Below are positions 14,420 to 21,801 of a DNA stretch of 21,801 nucleotides, in pieces (position 1 is the first letter of the stretch; every line of letters starts with the position of its first letter). Position numbers and translations under genes: made by a program. Location: NCBI GenBank assembly GCA_026394435.1, contig JAPKYG010000113.1, positions 1 to 21,801 on the forward strand, given 5' to 3'. This stretch comes from Methanobacteriota archaeon (GTDB lineage: Archaea; Thermoplasmatota; E2; DHVEG-1). The notes under the pieces are model-generated. The model searched no databases. It was not told where the DNA came from and saw nothing but the letters and a program-made list of their open reading frames with translations.

Positions 14420-15700
14420 TCATCCATCTTCTTTTATTACAGGTTCGGCTCCCCCATGCCAGCTGACACGAGGACGCACCTTGATAACATGAACAGACTC
14501 CGAGGTATCATCAACAAGCAACGCAACCCCTTTTTCAGACCCTATCTTTTTTATGGATTCACTGATGTCGCCATGCATGTAGGTAGGGCGGATCCGACTC
14601 AACGCATCAATGTCTTCCTGTGCAGTTAATCGATGACAAATGATGATATCACTGTGAGAGAGCACTTCTGGTTCCACTGCGCTGGGTCGTTGAGTCGCCA
14701 TAATCAGGGAAAGACCGGGTTGCCGTCCCTGCCGCATCCATTCCTCGATTAATACTTCTTTACTGAGGGTCTTTTTACCCTGGGGCACGAACAACTGTGC
14801 CTCATCCACTGCAAGCCAGACCAGAGGAATACCTTTTTCTTCAACGGTGAACCCCATTTTTTTCTGCTCATGAACCTTTCGTTCCTTTACGCGCTCCTCA
14901 AAGATTTTTTCACAAACAAGGGCGACTACAATGTCCTTAAGAACCGGGCTTTGAAGAACGCTCAGATCAAGAACCGTGAGCATCCCCCGTCGCACAAGAT
15001 CCGTAATCGAGAGACCCTGCGTATCAAAAACACCCCAAGATTCAGCCATGATAAAAAAGTTCTCCACCGCGCCTTTCACCACGTCCGTAGTTCGCTCATC
15101 CTGCTGGATACAAGAAAGAATCTCCGTAATGGAAAAAAGATGAGATGATGATTGCAGGGCAAGGACCACTTTTGTTATGACGATACCAACCGGATCAGTT
15201 GCTTTCACATCGAACAACTGACACCAATGCATCGGGGAGAGCTCTGCAACACGAAGAGAGAATCGCTCTACAGTAATACCATTCTTCGAATAATTCGAAA
15301 TAGCATGTTCGGGCACAAGAAGACGAACCGGGAATCCTTCCGGCTTCCGACCCCATCGCATGATTTTTTCGGGACTCTCATTGCTCGGAAACCGTGTCGT
15401 CCAATAAATCCCCAGCGTATCAAGTACGACCACCCCAAGATTCTGCTTCACGGCGTCTTCAAGACCAGCGATTTCCTCAAGAAACACACCGATCGTGTAT
15501 GATTTCCCATACCCACGTTTACCGCAGATGAAAATTACATGAGGACGCAACACATCAAGGTACACCGGCGCCCCAAGCGACCCGTCAAGAGCATAGTACC
15601 TCCCGATATTGAGGACGCCGCCACCGGTTTTTTCCCTTCGACCGAGTACATACTGTTTTTCAGAGAGAACTGTTCGTCGCTCAGGACGAGATAACGTCAT
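14420..15700 (-). CDS. HerA/FtsK-like P-loop ATPase (DUF87 type)
   Basis: A 426-residue ATPase of the HerA-FtsK superfamily. Walker A is GKRGYGKSYT (60-69), Walker B is LVWLAVDEAQLF (293-304, with Asp299-Glu300), and MATQRPSAV (334-342) is the conserved sensor strand of HerA proteins. The segment SHSDIIICHRLTAQEDIDAL (348-367) also matches HerA-type DUF87 proteins. Only about 50 residues precede Walker A, so the full HAS barrel of repair-type HerA is missing or reduced, and no nurA lies nearby. Known relatives are hexameric motors that move DNA (HerA, and the VirB4-like CedB of archaeal DNA import). Here it is co-transcribed with a pilin-like gene and divergent from tadA, suggesting a motor for a pilus-linked process. 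Substrate, DNA or protein, is unproven. GGGAGG (15712-15707) six bases before ATG 15700 sets the start. Confidence 0.85.
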   Translation of the reverse strand: MTLSRPERRTVLSEKQYVLGRREKTGGGVLNIGRYYALDGSLGAPVYLDVLRPHVIFICGKRGYGKSYTIGVFLEEIAGLEDAVKQNLGVVVLDTLGIYWTTRFPSNESPEKIMRWGRKPEGFPVRLLVPEHAISNYSKNGITVERFSLRVAELSPMHWCQLFDVKATDPVGIVITKVVLALQSSSHLFSITEILSCIQQDERTTDVVKGAVENFFIMAESWGVFDTQGLSITDLVRRGMLTVLDLSVLQSPVLKDIVVALVCEKIFEERVKERKVHEQKKMGFTVEEKGIPLVWLAVDEAQLFVPQGKKTLSKEVLIEEWMRQGRQPGLSLIMATQRPSAVEPEVLSHSDIIICHRLTAQEDIDALSRIRPTYMHGDISESIKKIGSEKGVALLVDDTSESVHVIKVRPRVSWHGGAEPVIKEDG

Positions 15701-15865
15701 ATTTTACCTCCCGACTTTTCTTTTCACCAAATCAGAAAATTATATATGGTGATAATTATTATATACTTTATTATATGGGAGGTAATATTTACTAAAAATA
15801 TCTTTGTATCAGTAATTTCAAACGAACTATCATAGGACATTATCTGAAGTCTGGGAGGACGGCGC
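15701..15865. promoter_or_regulatory. Shared divergent promoter region between HerA-like ATPase and TadA
   Basis: A 165-bp AT-rich region serving both directions. Leftward, CCATATATAATTTT (15749-15736) is a TATA element followed by GGGAGG for the ATPase. Rightward, TTATATAC (15759-15766) is a candidate TATA box, and GGGAGG at 15853-15858 serves ATG 15866. GGGAGGTAA at 15777-15785 is the inverted copy of the ATPase ribosome-binding sequence (TTACCTCCC at 15704-15712), so the region holds a 9-bp perfect inverted repeat about 64 bp apart. The second copy has no start codon at the right distance. Confidence 0.55.
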
Positions 15866-18088
15866 ATGGATGAAAAACTATGCCCCTATGAAACAAAAAG
15901 GAAAACAGAAAGCAAAACCCTCATCATCAACTGTAGAGCCTGCTCCAGAGGAAACTCGACCCTCTGTGATGAACCCTGCCGACGAAGCATCATTCAGATT
16001 CTACAGAAAGAACCCGGGGTTGATCGGCTTGTGCTCAACCATGCATTCGTAAAAGTCTTCACAGGGGAGGAACTAAGACTTTTAAACGATATCACCAGGT
16101 TTATTGAAAGCCTTGAATCATTGGGCCATCTCCGCTTATATCAAAAGGAGTATGCCCGCTGTAAAACATGTACGGAGAAACGGCAGAAGGAACTACATAC
16201 CTGCATCCAGAGAGCAACAAGCGATCCGGTCGAAGTGTTTTTCCAGCTCAAAGAACTTCTGCAGAAAATCCATTCCTCAGAATCATCTTGTTATGATTGT
16301 GAAGAAAAATATAAGACCAAAATCTTAGAAATGATCAAAAAAGGTGATCTGTCGCAACGGCTAGGTGGAGATGCTCTCACGAGTAACGTGTTTTATACCA
16401 CACATATCCGACCTTACGTACGACCTGGGTTTATCGATTCGTATATCCACCTGGAGCCGCCACCAGACGCTGTGTTTCTAGAGTCTTACGAAGTATCTCG
16501 AAGCGGAGGTCGCCCCCTGCACGTCTCACTCTACTTACTCCGTTCACGACCTGAAAAACTGTATTTTGTCGTCCCACCGGAATATGAACTACCACGTGAA
16601 GAACTGTATATCCTTGAAGACGTACGCGTGCATTTGTCGCGACATCGACCAAAGGACGCATCGTTTATGGACGCTGCGACTGCGGAAGAATACTTTCAGC
16701 GTCTTGGAACTCAGATTATTGCTCGATATGCTGAGGAGAAACAACTTGATCTTGATGCAGGTCGAATCGAATACCTCGCTGATCTCTTCTCCAGGTATAG
16801 CGCAGGATTTGGCATCCTTGAAGATTTGTTACTTGATCCCCGCATTCAAGACATTTACGTGAATGCACCGGTCACAAACAACCCGCTACATTTGGTAATT
16901 GATGGAGAGGAATATACGTCGAACATCTATTTTTCTGACGGTGATATCGATGCGCTCGCGTCTCGTTTCCGAACTCTTAGCGGAAGAGCATTTTCTGAGG
17001 CATCACCTGTGCTAGACATGGATCTCGAAAAGTATCGCACTCGAGTCACGGCAATCTCAAACCCGCTGACGCCACGAGGTATCGCGTTCGCGTTACGGAG
17101 GCATCGATCGAAACCATGGACACTCCCTCATTTTATCGCGAATAAAATGATCTCTCCAGCCGCAGCCGGGTTTCTCAGTTTTTTAATTGATGGGCAAGCA
17201 TCGTTACTCGTCGCAGGAAGTCGTGGCTCGGGGAAAACCTCACTTCTCAGTGCATTGATCTTTGAAATACCCCAACGGTTCCGCATTCTCACGATAGAAG
17301 ATACCGCAGAGATTCCTGTTGATGATTTCCAACGCTATGGCTACAAAATGCAATCGCTCATAACAAAATCAATAACGACAAATTCAGCGTCTACTGAAGT
17401 TGATCCGACTGACGCGTTACGCACCGCGTTACGCCTAGGAGAATCAGTGTTAATACTTGGGGAGGTTCGCGGCGTTGAAGCAAAAGTCTTGTTTGAAGCA
17501 ATGCGGGTGGGAGCCGCAGGAAACCTTATTATGGGAACTATTCACGGGTCAACCACACGCGACGTCTACGAACGAGTCGTCTACGATATCGGAGTACCAG
17601 CAACATCATTTAAAGCAGTAGATGCGGTCGTGATCGCGGCGCCCATCCGATCCGAGGGAGGAATCGAGCGAAAACGAAGGGTTGTACAAATCTCAGAAAT
17701 CACGAAAATCGGGTGGAACACAACACCAGACCCAGACAAGATTTTCCAGGACACCATGATCTACGATACAGCAAAAGATGAGCTCTGCACCACCGACCTT
17801 CTCGAAATGGGACAATCCCAGGTGATCCAGTCCATCGCCAGAAAATGGGGGATCACGGTAGAAAAAGCCCTCCAAAACATTCAGTTACGAACAGACATCA
17901 AAAACACGATCGTTGAACACAGTAAAGAACACGAAGAATTACTGGAAGCCCCAACAACAAGAGACGCTAATAATATGTTCTGGATGAGTATTGAAGAAAG
18001 CAAACAACGCAAAGGAACCGTGGACTATAACGAAGTACGAAAACACTGGATGAAATGGTTTAAAGACTATGTTAGGCGTCTGATATGA
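15866..18088 (+). CDS. Archaeal TadA-type secretion/pilus assembly ATPase with Cys-rich N-terminus
   Basis: A 740-residue type II/IV secretion ATPase (GspE/TadA/VirB11 superfamily). The catalytic half has Walker A GSRGSGKTSL (451-460), the Asp box ILTIEDTAEIP (474-484), Walker B SVLILGEVRG (527-536, with Glu533) and the His box MGTIHGST (556-563), all intact. The N-terminal about 180 residues are cysteine-rich: CRAC (23-26), CDEPC (34-38), CKTC (99-102), Cys113 and CYDC (142-145). These pairs probably bind zinc, as I recall for haloarchaeal homologues. The enzyme should hydrolyse ATP at the cytoplasmic face to drive pilin insertion by the TadC platform. Its stop overlaps the tadC ATG (ATGA at 18085-18088). 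GGGAGG at 15853-15858 sets the start. It diverges from the HerA-like gene. Which fibre it builds is not proven; the pilin-like genes to the left are the natural candidates. Confidence 0.92.
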   Translation: MDEKLCPYETKRKTESKTLIINCRACSRGNSTLCDEPCRRSIIQILQKEPGVDRLVLNHAFVKVFTGEELRLLNDITRFIESLESLGHLRLYQKEYARCKTCTEKRQKELHTCIQRATSDPVEVFFQLKELLQKIHSSESSCYDCEEKYKTKILEMIKKGDLSQRLGGDALTSNVFYTTHIRPYVRPGFIDSYIHLEPPPDAVFLESYEVSRSGGRPLHVSLYLLRSRPEKLYFVVPPEYELPREELYILEDVRVHLSRHRPKDASFMDAATAEEYFQRLGTQIIARYAEEKQLDLDAGRIEYLADLFSRYSAGFGILEDLLLDPRIQDIYVNAPVTNNPLHLVIDGEEYTSNIYFSDGDIDALASRFRTLSGRAFSEASPVLDMDLEKYRTRVTAISNPLTPRGIAFALRRHRSKPWTLPHFIANKMISPAAAGFLSFLIDGQASLLVAGSRGSGKTSLLSALIFEIPQRFRILTIEDTAEIPVDDFQRYGYKMQSLITKSITTNSASTEVDPTDALRTALRLGESVLILGEVRGVEAKVLFEAMRVGAAGNLIMGTIHGSTTRDVYERVVYDIGVPATSFKAVDAVVIAAPIRSEGGIERKRRVVQISEITKIGWNTTPDPDKIFQDTMIYDTAKDELCTTDLLEMGQSQVIQSIARKWGITVEKALQNIQLRTDIKNTIVEHSKEHEELLEAPTTRDANNMFWMSIEESKQRKGTVDYNEVRKHWMKWFKDYVRRLI

Positions 18089-20076
18089 GAACTGAACTGC
18101 AGTGGTTTGAACGAGGAGTACGTTTTGCAAAAACATATTTTTCATGGCTCCTTAAAAACAATGAACACACACAGCAAAAACTGAAGAAATATTTCACACC
18201 AGAGTATGAAGAGATCCTTACATTTACAGGACTGGATGTTGAACCTTACGCTATTCTCTTGTTCGCTTATTCGAGTGCATTCCTTTCCTTTCTTGTCCTC
18301 TTCGTTTTCGATCTGTTCGTCCTCTGTTCATATGGATCTTTTTTGGAGAAAATCGATGGAGTGACGATTGCACTCATGGGTATGGTGTTAGTCGCTGTTC
18401 CTATCGTAATCATGAATCTTCTTGCAAATTATCCAAAAACATACGCCAAGTACCTGCAGATTCATTCACTGGGAGACATCCCTGAAATTCTCAGTTATCT
18501 TGTGATGTACCTCAAACTCGTCCCAAATCTTGAAAACAGCGTAAAATTCGCCGCCTCAGAATCATCTACAACGCTCGCACGTGATCTGCGAAAACTCGTC
18601 TGGGACATGGAAATCCGGGTGTACCATGGTATTGATGACGCTATCACGAGTTTTGCGGAACAGTGGGGGCGACGGAGCGAGTATTTCAAACGATCACTCC
18701 ATCTCATACGCAGTTCAATCCAAGAACGAGATGAAGCGTCTCGGACCATAACGTTGGATCGAGCACTCGATGTCTCGTTAGAGGGAACAAAAGAAACCAT
18801 GAATCAATTCGCGAATCGACTTCATCAACCCACCGTGATCCTCTATTCGGTAGGGATCATGATCCCTTTGTCTCTTGTTGCGATGCTGCCTGCCGCAGGA
18901 CTCGTGGGAATGAGAATTACGATCTTCCAGGTATTCTTGATATACGATATCCTCCTCCCGTTATTTGTCCTTCTGTATACCCGTAAAATCCTTCTCTCAC
19001 GTCCAGCAACCTTTAACCCGCCATGCATTCCACCGGATCACCCAGATCTCCTCAGCATTAATAAACGACGACGATTCCTCATCTCCTCATTGATCGGCAT
19101 CACCCTTGCACTCCCCGGTTTCTTCTTTCTCATGATTCCGATCATGTTCCCCACAGGCTCATCAAACGCAATACTCAACTTTATTGCTGATAGCCATGGG
19201 TTAAACGCTTATTTTCCTGTGACGTTGTTTTTCATCTGGGGGACCGCAACAGCAGTGACATTATACTGCCTCAGCGTCTATCGTCCTTATAAAAAAGTAC
19301 GCGATGAAATAAAGCAGATGGAAAAGGAGTTCAGCGATGCTTTATACATCCTTGGAAAAAGAATCTCCGAAGAGAAATCCCCTGAAGAAAGCTTTCTGTA
19401 TGCGGCTCAGACCATGGAAGGGGCACAGATCGCTGAAGTGTTCCGTCAGACGAGCTACAATCTCACCGCGATGCATACAAATCTTCACGATGCCCTGTAC
19501 AGCGATGAGTTCGGGTCATTACAACACGTGTACTCTGATCGCATCAAAGCGATTCTCCGTTTGTTTGTTGAAGGTACACAAAAAAGCCAACGGGCAGTCA
19601 GCGCATCGCTGATACGGATCGCTGATCACCTCAAACAATTACAGGAAGTAGAAAACAAAATAAAAGACATGCTCTACGAACTCACCTCAACACTTCGATC
19701 AACCGTTACCGTATTTGCTCCTCTCATCGCCGGAGTAACACTCGCGATCACGACATTGATTTCGACGATTCTCACCTCTCTGAGTTCGAACATCTCCGAA
19801 GAATCAGTCACGGACCTTTCTCCTACATTCTCAGGTATTTCTGAGGATTTCATCGTTGAAAACGTTCGACCAGAATATTTCGTGTTAGTCATCGGAATCT
19901 ACCTTGTTGAACTCGTGTTCCTTCTTACGCGATTCACCAATGGGATTAACGAAGGCGATGACAAAGCAACATATATGTATAGCCTTGGAAAAATTATGCC
20001 GATGTCCATCATCGTGTTTTCACTCACCATCATCATTGGTCAATTCTTCTTTTCACAGATAGTAACACCAGGATAA
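18085..20076 (+). CDS. TadC/GspF-type membrane platform protein, duplicated F domain
   Basis: A 663-residue polytopic protein, the inner-membrane platform partner of TadA. I count about nine hydrophobic segments. The first pair is near residues 50-75 and 92-113, a second cluster is near 252-300, another is near 325-395, and three lie at the C-terminus (about 545-570, 600-622 and 640-660). Two cytoplasmic helical regions containing LGDIPEILSYLVMYLKLVPN and MEKEFSDALYILGKRISEEK correspond to two T2SSF domains, as usual for archaeal TadC proteins that are fused duplicates of bacterial GspF-like units. Its start overlaps the tadA stop, so the two are made together in roughly fixed ratio. It should hold pilin-like subunits as TadA turns. 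The region between it and the next gene contains no clear terminator hairpin. Confidence 0.9.
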   Translation: MRTELQWFERGVRFAKTYFSWLLKNNEHTQQKLKKYFTPEYEEILTFTGLDVEPYAILLFAYSSAFLSFLVLFVFDLFVLCSYGSFLEKIDGVTIALMGMVLVAVPIVIMNLLANYPKTYAKYLQIHSLGDIPEILSYLVMYLKLVPNLENSVKFAASESSTTLARDLRKLVWDMEIRVYHGIDDAITSFAEQWGRRSEYFKRSLHLIRSSIQERDEASRTITLDRALDVSLEGTKETMNQFANRLHQPTVILYSVGIMIPLSLVAMLPAAGLVGMRITIFQVFLIYDILLPLFVLLYTRKILLSRPATFNPPCIPPDHPDLLSINKRRRFLISSLIGITLALPGFFFLMIPIMFPTGSSNAILNFIADSHGLNAYFPVTLFFIWGTATAVTLYCLSVYRPYKKVRDEIKQMEKEFSDALYILGKRISEEKSPEESFLYAAQTMEGAQIAEVFRQTSYNLTAMHTNLHDALYSDEFGSLQHVYSDRIKAILRLFVEGTQKSQRAVSASLIRIADHLKQLQEVENKIKDMLYELTSTLRSTVTVFAPLIAGVTLAITTLISTILTSLSSNISEESVTDLSPTFSGISEDFIVENVRPEYFVLVIGIYLVELVFLLTRFTNGINEGDDKATYMYSLGKIMPMSIIVFSLTIIIGQFFFSQIVTPG

Positions 20077-20252
20077 AGACATCGATATTGTGTAGAGATT
20101 TACGTTTTTCTCAATGAATAGTACGGCTTTCTATTGATATTCGCCGATAGGGATATGTAAATGAACAAGCAGGAGGAGATATACCGGGTTCATTACATAA
20201 TAAACTTGTTTATTAACCGTTATAACCATGAGCTTTTTGAAGGTGGATTGGG
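20077..20252. other. Intergenic region upstream of the winged-helix gene, no gene seen
   Basis: A 176-bp AT-rich gap between tadC and the regulator. It holds a TATA-like ACATAATAAA (about 20194-20203), an AT-rich semi-palindrome TAACCGTTA (about 20213-20221), and an isolated SD-like AGGAGGAGAT near 20170. No confident gene is present; see the rejected items for the 37-codon frame. Confidence 0.35.
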
Positions 20253-20588
20253 ATGCAAAGCGAAGAAGAGGTAGCCTCAACGCTCGAATTGAAACGGCCG
20301 ATTGCAGTTCGAGCGCTTAGGAGAAGTAATGTACGTAAGAAGATCGCGGAATATCTTTTAGAGATTAGTCCGAACTATAGTTACACCGCTGAAATTGCGT
20401 ATCATGTACGGACAACTCCTTCGAATGTGATTGGCGCGATACGAGGGATGGAAGAACGGTACAAGGAAGATCAATCGTTGTTGAATCTTGATATTGTGGA
20501 AGAAAAAAGTTGTGGGAATAACGTTCGCTTATACGGAATCACTGATTTTGGAAAGGAAATGATAAAAACCGTAAAGGACCGGCGGTAG
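20253..20588 (+). CDS. Archaeal winged-helix regulator, possibly EarA-like
   Basis: A 111-residue DNA-binding protein. The core RRSNVRKKIAEYLLEISPNY (23-42) is followed by the helix-turn-helix SYTAEIAYHVRTTPSNVIGA (43-62), in which TPSNVIGAIRGM is the recognition helix. A wing follows at about 82-100 (VEEKSCGNNVRLYGITDFG). This matches a family common in euryarchaea; some members are annotated as EarA-like activators of the archaellum operon, and I give that only as a possibility. AGGTGG at 20241-20246 lies 6 nt before ATG 20253 and sets the start. It lies on the same strand 176 bp downstream of tadC, so it might control the pilus-like genes or be unrelated. Confidence 0.7.
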   Translation: MQSEEEVASTLELKRPIAVRALRRSNVRKKIAEYLLEISPNYSYTAEIAYHVRTTPSNVIGAIRGMEERYKEDQSLLNLDIVEEKSCGNNVRLYGITDFGKEMIKTVKDRR

Positions 20589-20694
20589 CGCGAAAAGATG
20601 TTTGTGGGAAGATATCTCTTGTCTTTTGATAATAATTGTTTCTTGATGGATGAAGAGTTTTTTACAATCGAAGAAAAAAAAGACAATGTATAAG

Positions 20695-21801
20695 TTATTG
20701 TGGAATGGTTTCAGAAGAACCGCATGCAGTCAGAAGTTCCTGCAGAACAACACTGTATTCTTCCGGTTTGACATCCAGGAGTTTTCGGGCATGATCTTTT
20801 AAGAATTCCCCGTAATCGACCTCTTCTTTTGAGTACTTCCATTTCACTTCAGTGCCTTTTCCGAATGCAAGTAAAAATGCGTACGCGATTGATTTTCCTT
20901 TTGGGGTATCAGGATGGTTCTTTATTTCCGCAAGAGCCTTTTTTTCCCCGAAGGTCCTATAGGTACGGGCGATAGAATCTGCAAATGCGGCAAGTGGTGG
21001 TAAGCAGTCATAGTTGGGAAGCTGAGATAATATCATTCTTCGTTGTGTATACTCAAATGCGAGGATTACGATATTCGACGGTGTATCGTTGAGCTGGAAG
21101 AGAGATGCAGCCATCTCTTTATCATCCAGGATTGATTCAAGAAATTCATTCCCATATTGATTCCAGTATCGTTCTAAGATTTTACTTGGAGTGGTTTTTG
21201 ACACAATTAATGGTTCTTGGCTTTTTTGAAGGATAAATTCTAATGCGGTTTTTTCAGTGGAATTTGGTTGTAATGCATTGACAAATCGAGTAACATCAGT
21301 ACTGTATGAGACACCGTCCAACACCAAGATTTTTTCTTCTGATTCTTTAGCATGTTCTTCCTGGCTTTTTGCGATTTTTTTAATGAATTCGTAGTCGGTT
21401 AGCTCACCTGTAAGGTACTTTTGGAGATGTGCGGTTTTTTGTTTATCAGATAGAACGCTATGTTTTCCGATTTGTGTCATCACCTCGATATCAAAATCAT
21501 CTGAGAGATTTCGTTGCAACATATATTTTGAGATCGTAAACATGGTGTTTTTTGTTGATTTCGTACAGTTCTCGCAGAGAGCAATAATCGTCTGTGCTGA
21601 CTTCCATTCGATTCTGAGATAATTCAGAGGCAGATATTCTTTTTTCTTCGCTGCATTTGGAGGGATATGTAGGCAGGTCATAACGTTTTTTGTGGATGAT
21701 AGACCAACTTTATTTCTGATGAAATCAATAAATTCTATGGGAGGATGTGCTTCTTTCCCCGTGCAAACATACCCTTTATCCCAGGAGTAAACATAGAGTT
21801 T
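20695..21801 (-). CDS. Conserved protein of unknown function with Cys motif (5' truncated)
   Basis: Unrecognised gene. An ATG at 21681 gives 328 residues, but the frame stays open without a stop to the window edge. The 40 extra codons look coding (KLYVYSWDKGYVCTG, then HPPIEFIDFIRNKVG), so the true start is outside and 368 residues are visible. Cysteines occur at window residues 13, 43, 76 and 79; the last two form ALCENC, perhaps a zinc-binding pair with the first. The region 55-90 (NYLRIEWKSAQTII, then STKNTMFTISKYML) looks conserved. The rest is mostly helical with no membrane segment or catalytic motif. It is probably cytoplasmic. It is convergent with the winged-helix gene. I assign no function. 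Confidence 0.6.
   Translation of the reverse strand, partial: KLYVYSWDKGYVCTGKEAHPPIEFIDFIRNKVGLSSTKNVMTCLHIPPNAAKKKEYLPLNYLRIEWKSAQTIIALCENCTKSTKNTMFTISKYMLQRNLSDDFDIEVMTQIGKHSVLSDKQKTAHLQKYLTGELTDYEFIKKIAKSQEEHAKESEEKILVLDGVSYSTDVTRFVNALQPNSTEKTALEFILQKSQEPLIVSKTTPSKILERYWNQYGNEFLESILDDKEMAASLFQLNDTPSNIVILAFEYTQRRMILSQLPNYDCLPPLAAFADSIARTYRTFGEKKALAEIKNHPDTPKGKSIAYAFLLAFGKGTEVKWKYSKEEVDYGEFLKDHARKLLDVKPEEYSVVLQELLTACGSSETIPQ

Noticed and set aside
20161..20274. 37-codon frame (starts MNKQEEIYRVHYI) overlapping the start of the winged-helix gene
   Set aside because: It has only a weak GGGAT upstream, runs into the next gene's coding sequence out of frame and has no recognisable feature. Chance is the simpler explanation.

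Overview
The window looks like archaeal chromosome, most probably a mesophilic member of Thermoplasmatota or a related euryarchaeon. The grounds are direct but not conclusive. TATA boxes lie about 25-30 nt upstream of start codons, with several apparently leaderless genes mixed with genes that have GGAGG/GGGGGA ribosome-binding sites. The TadA/TadC machinery, the COG2522-like and EarA-like regulators and the PGF-type C-terminus are archaeal in style, and there are secreted proteins rich in N-glycosylation sequons. I see no rRNA, tRNA, CRISPR array or insertion sequence. Family names come from motif recognition, not from a search.

Layout. 1-1047 is the C-terminal part of a superfamily-1 DNA helicase fused to a PD-(D/E)XK-type nuclease domain (cut by the window edge). 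Then come a secreted C10 (streptopain-like) cysteine protease, a DUF6498-like membrane protein, a cobalamin-binding-type radical SAM protein and a GNAT acetyltransferase, all on the + strand. Reading leftwards from 10865 to 5650 is a tight four-gene operon of envelope proteins: a small pilin-like protein, two large single-anchor ectodomain proteins resembling the haloarchaeal DUF7284/DUF7286 type, and a sarcinarray-like protein with a PGF-CTERM-like tail. A nitroreductase (+), a pyrD-pyrK pair (-) and a Zn-motif HTH regulator (+) separate this operon from its apparent partners. Those partners are a HerA-like ATPase plus a second pilin-like protein (-), and, divergent from them across a 165-bp shared promoter region, a TadA-type secretion ATPase and a TadC-type membrane platform (+). 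A winged-helix regulator follows, and the window closes with a 5'-truncated conserved protein of unknown function (-).

How the genes work together. The TadA ATPase and TadC platform would drive assembly of a type IV pilus-like structure. The pilin-like proteins and the large glycosylated ectodomain proteins are the likely extracellular parts, and the PGF-CTERM-like protein is a likely archaeosortase substrate. The unusual component is the HerA/FtsK-like DNA-translocase-type ATPase that shares the promoter region with TadA. This makes a pilus-linked DNA-handling (uptake or exchange) role a testable hypothesis. PyrD and PyrK form the NAD-linked dihydroorotate dehydrogenase of pyrimidine synthesis and look unrelated to the pilus genes.

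Two genes, the radical SAM protein and the DUF7286-like protein, appear to start at non-canonical codons (ATT and ATA). Conventional calls at TTG 3599 and GTG 8959 would cut off conserved N-termini.
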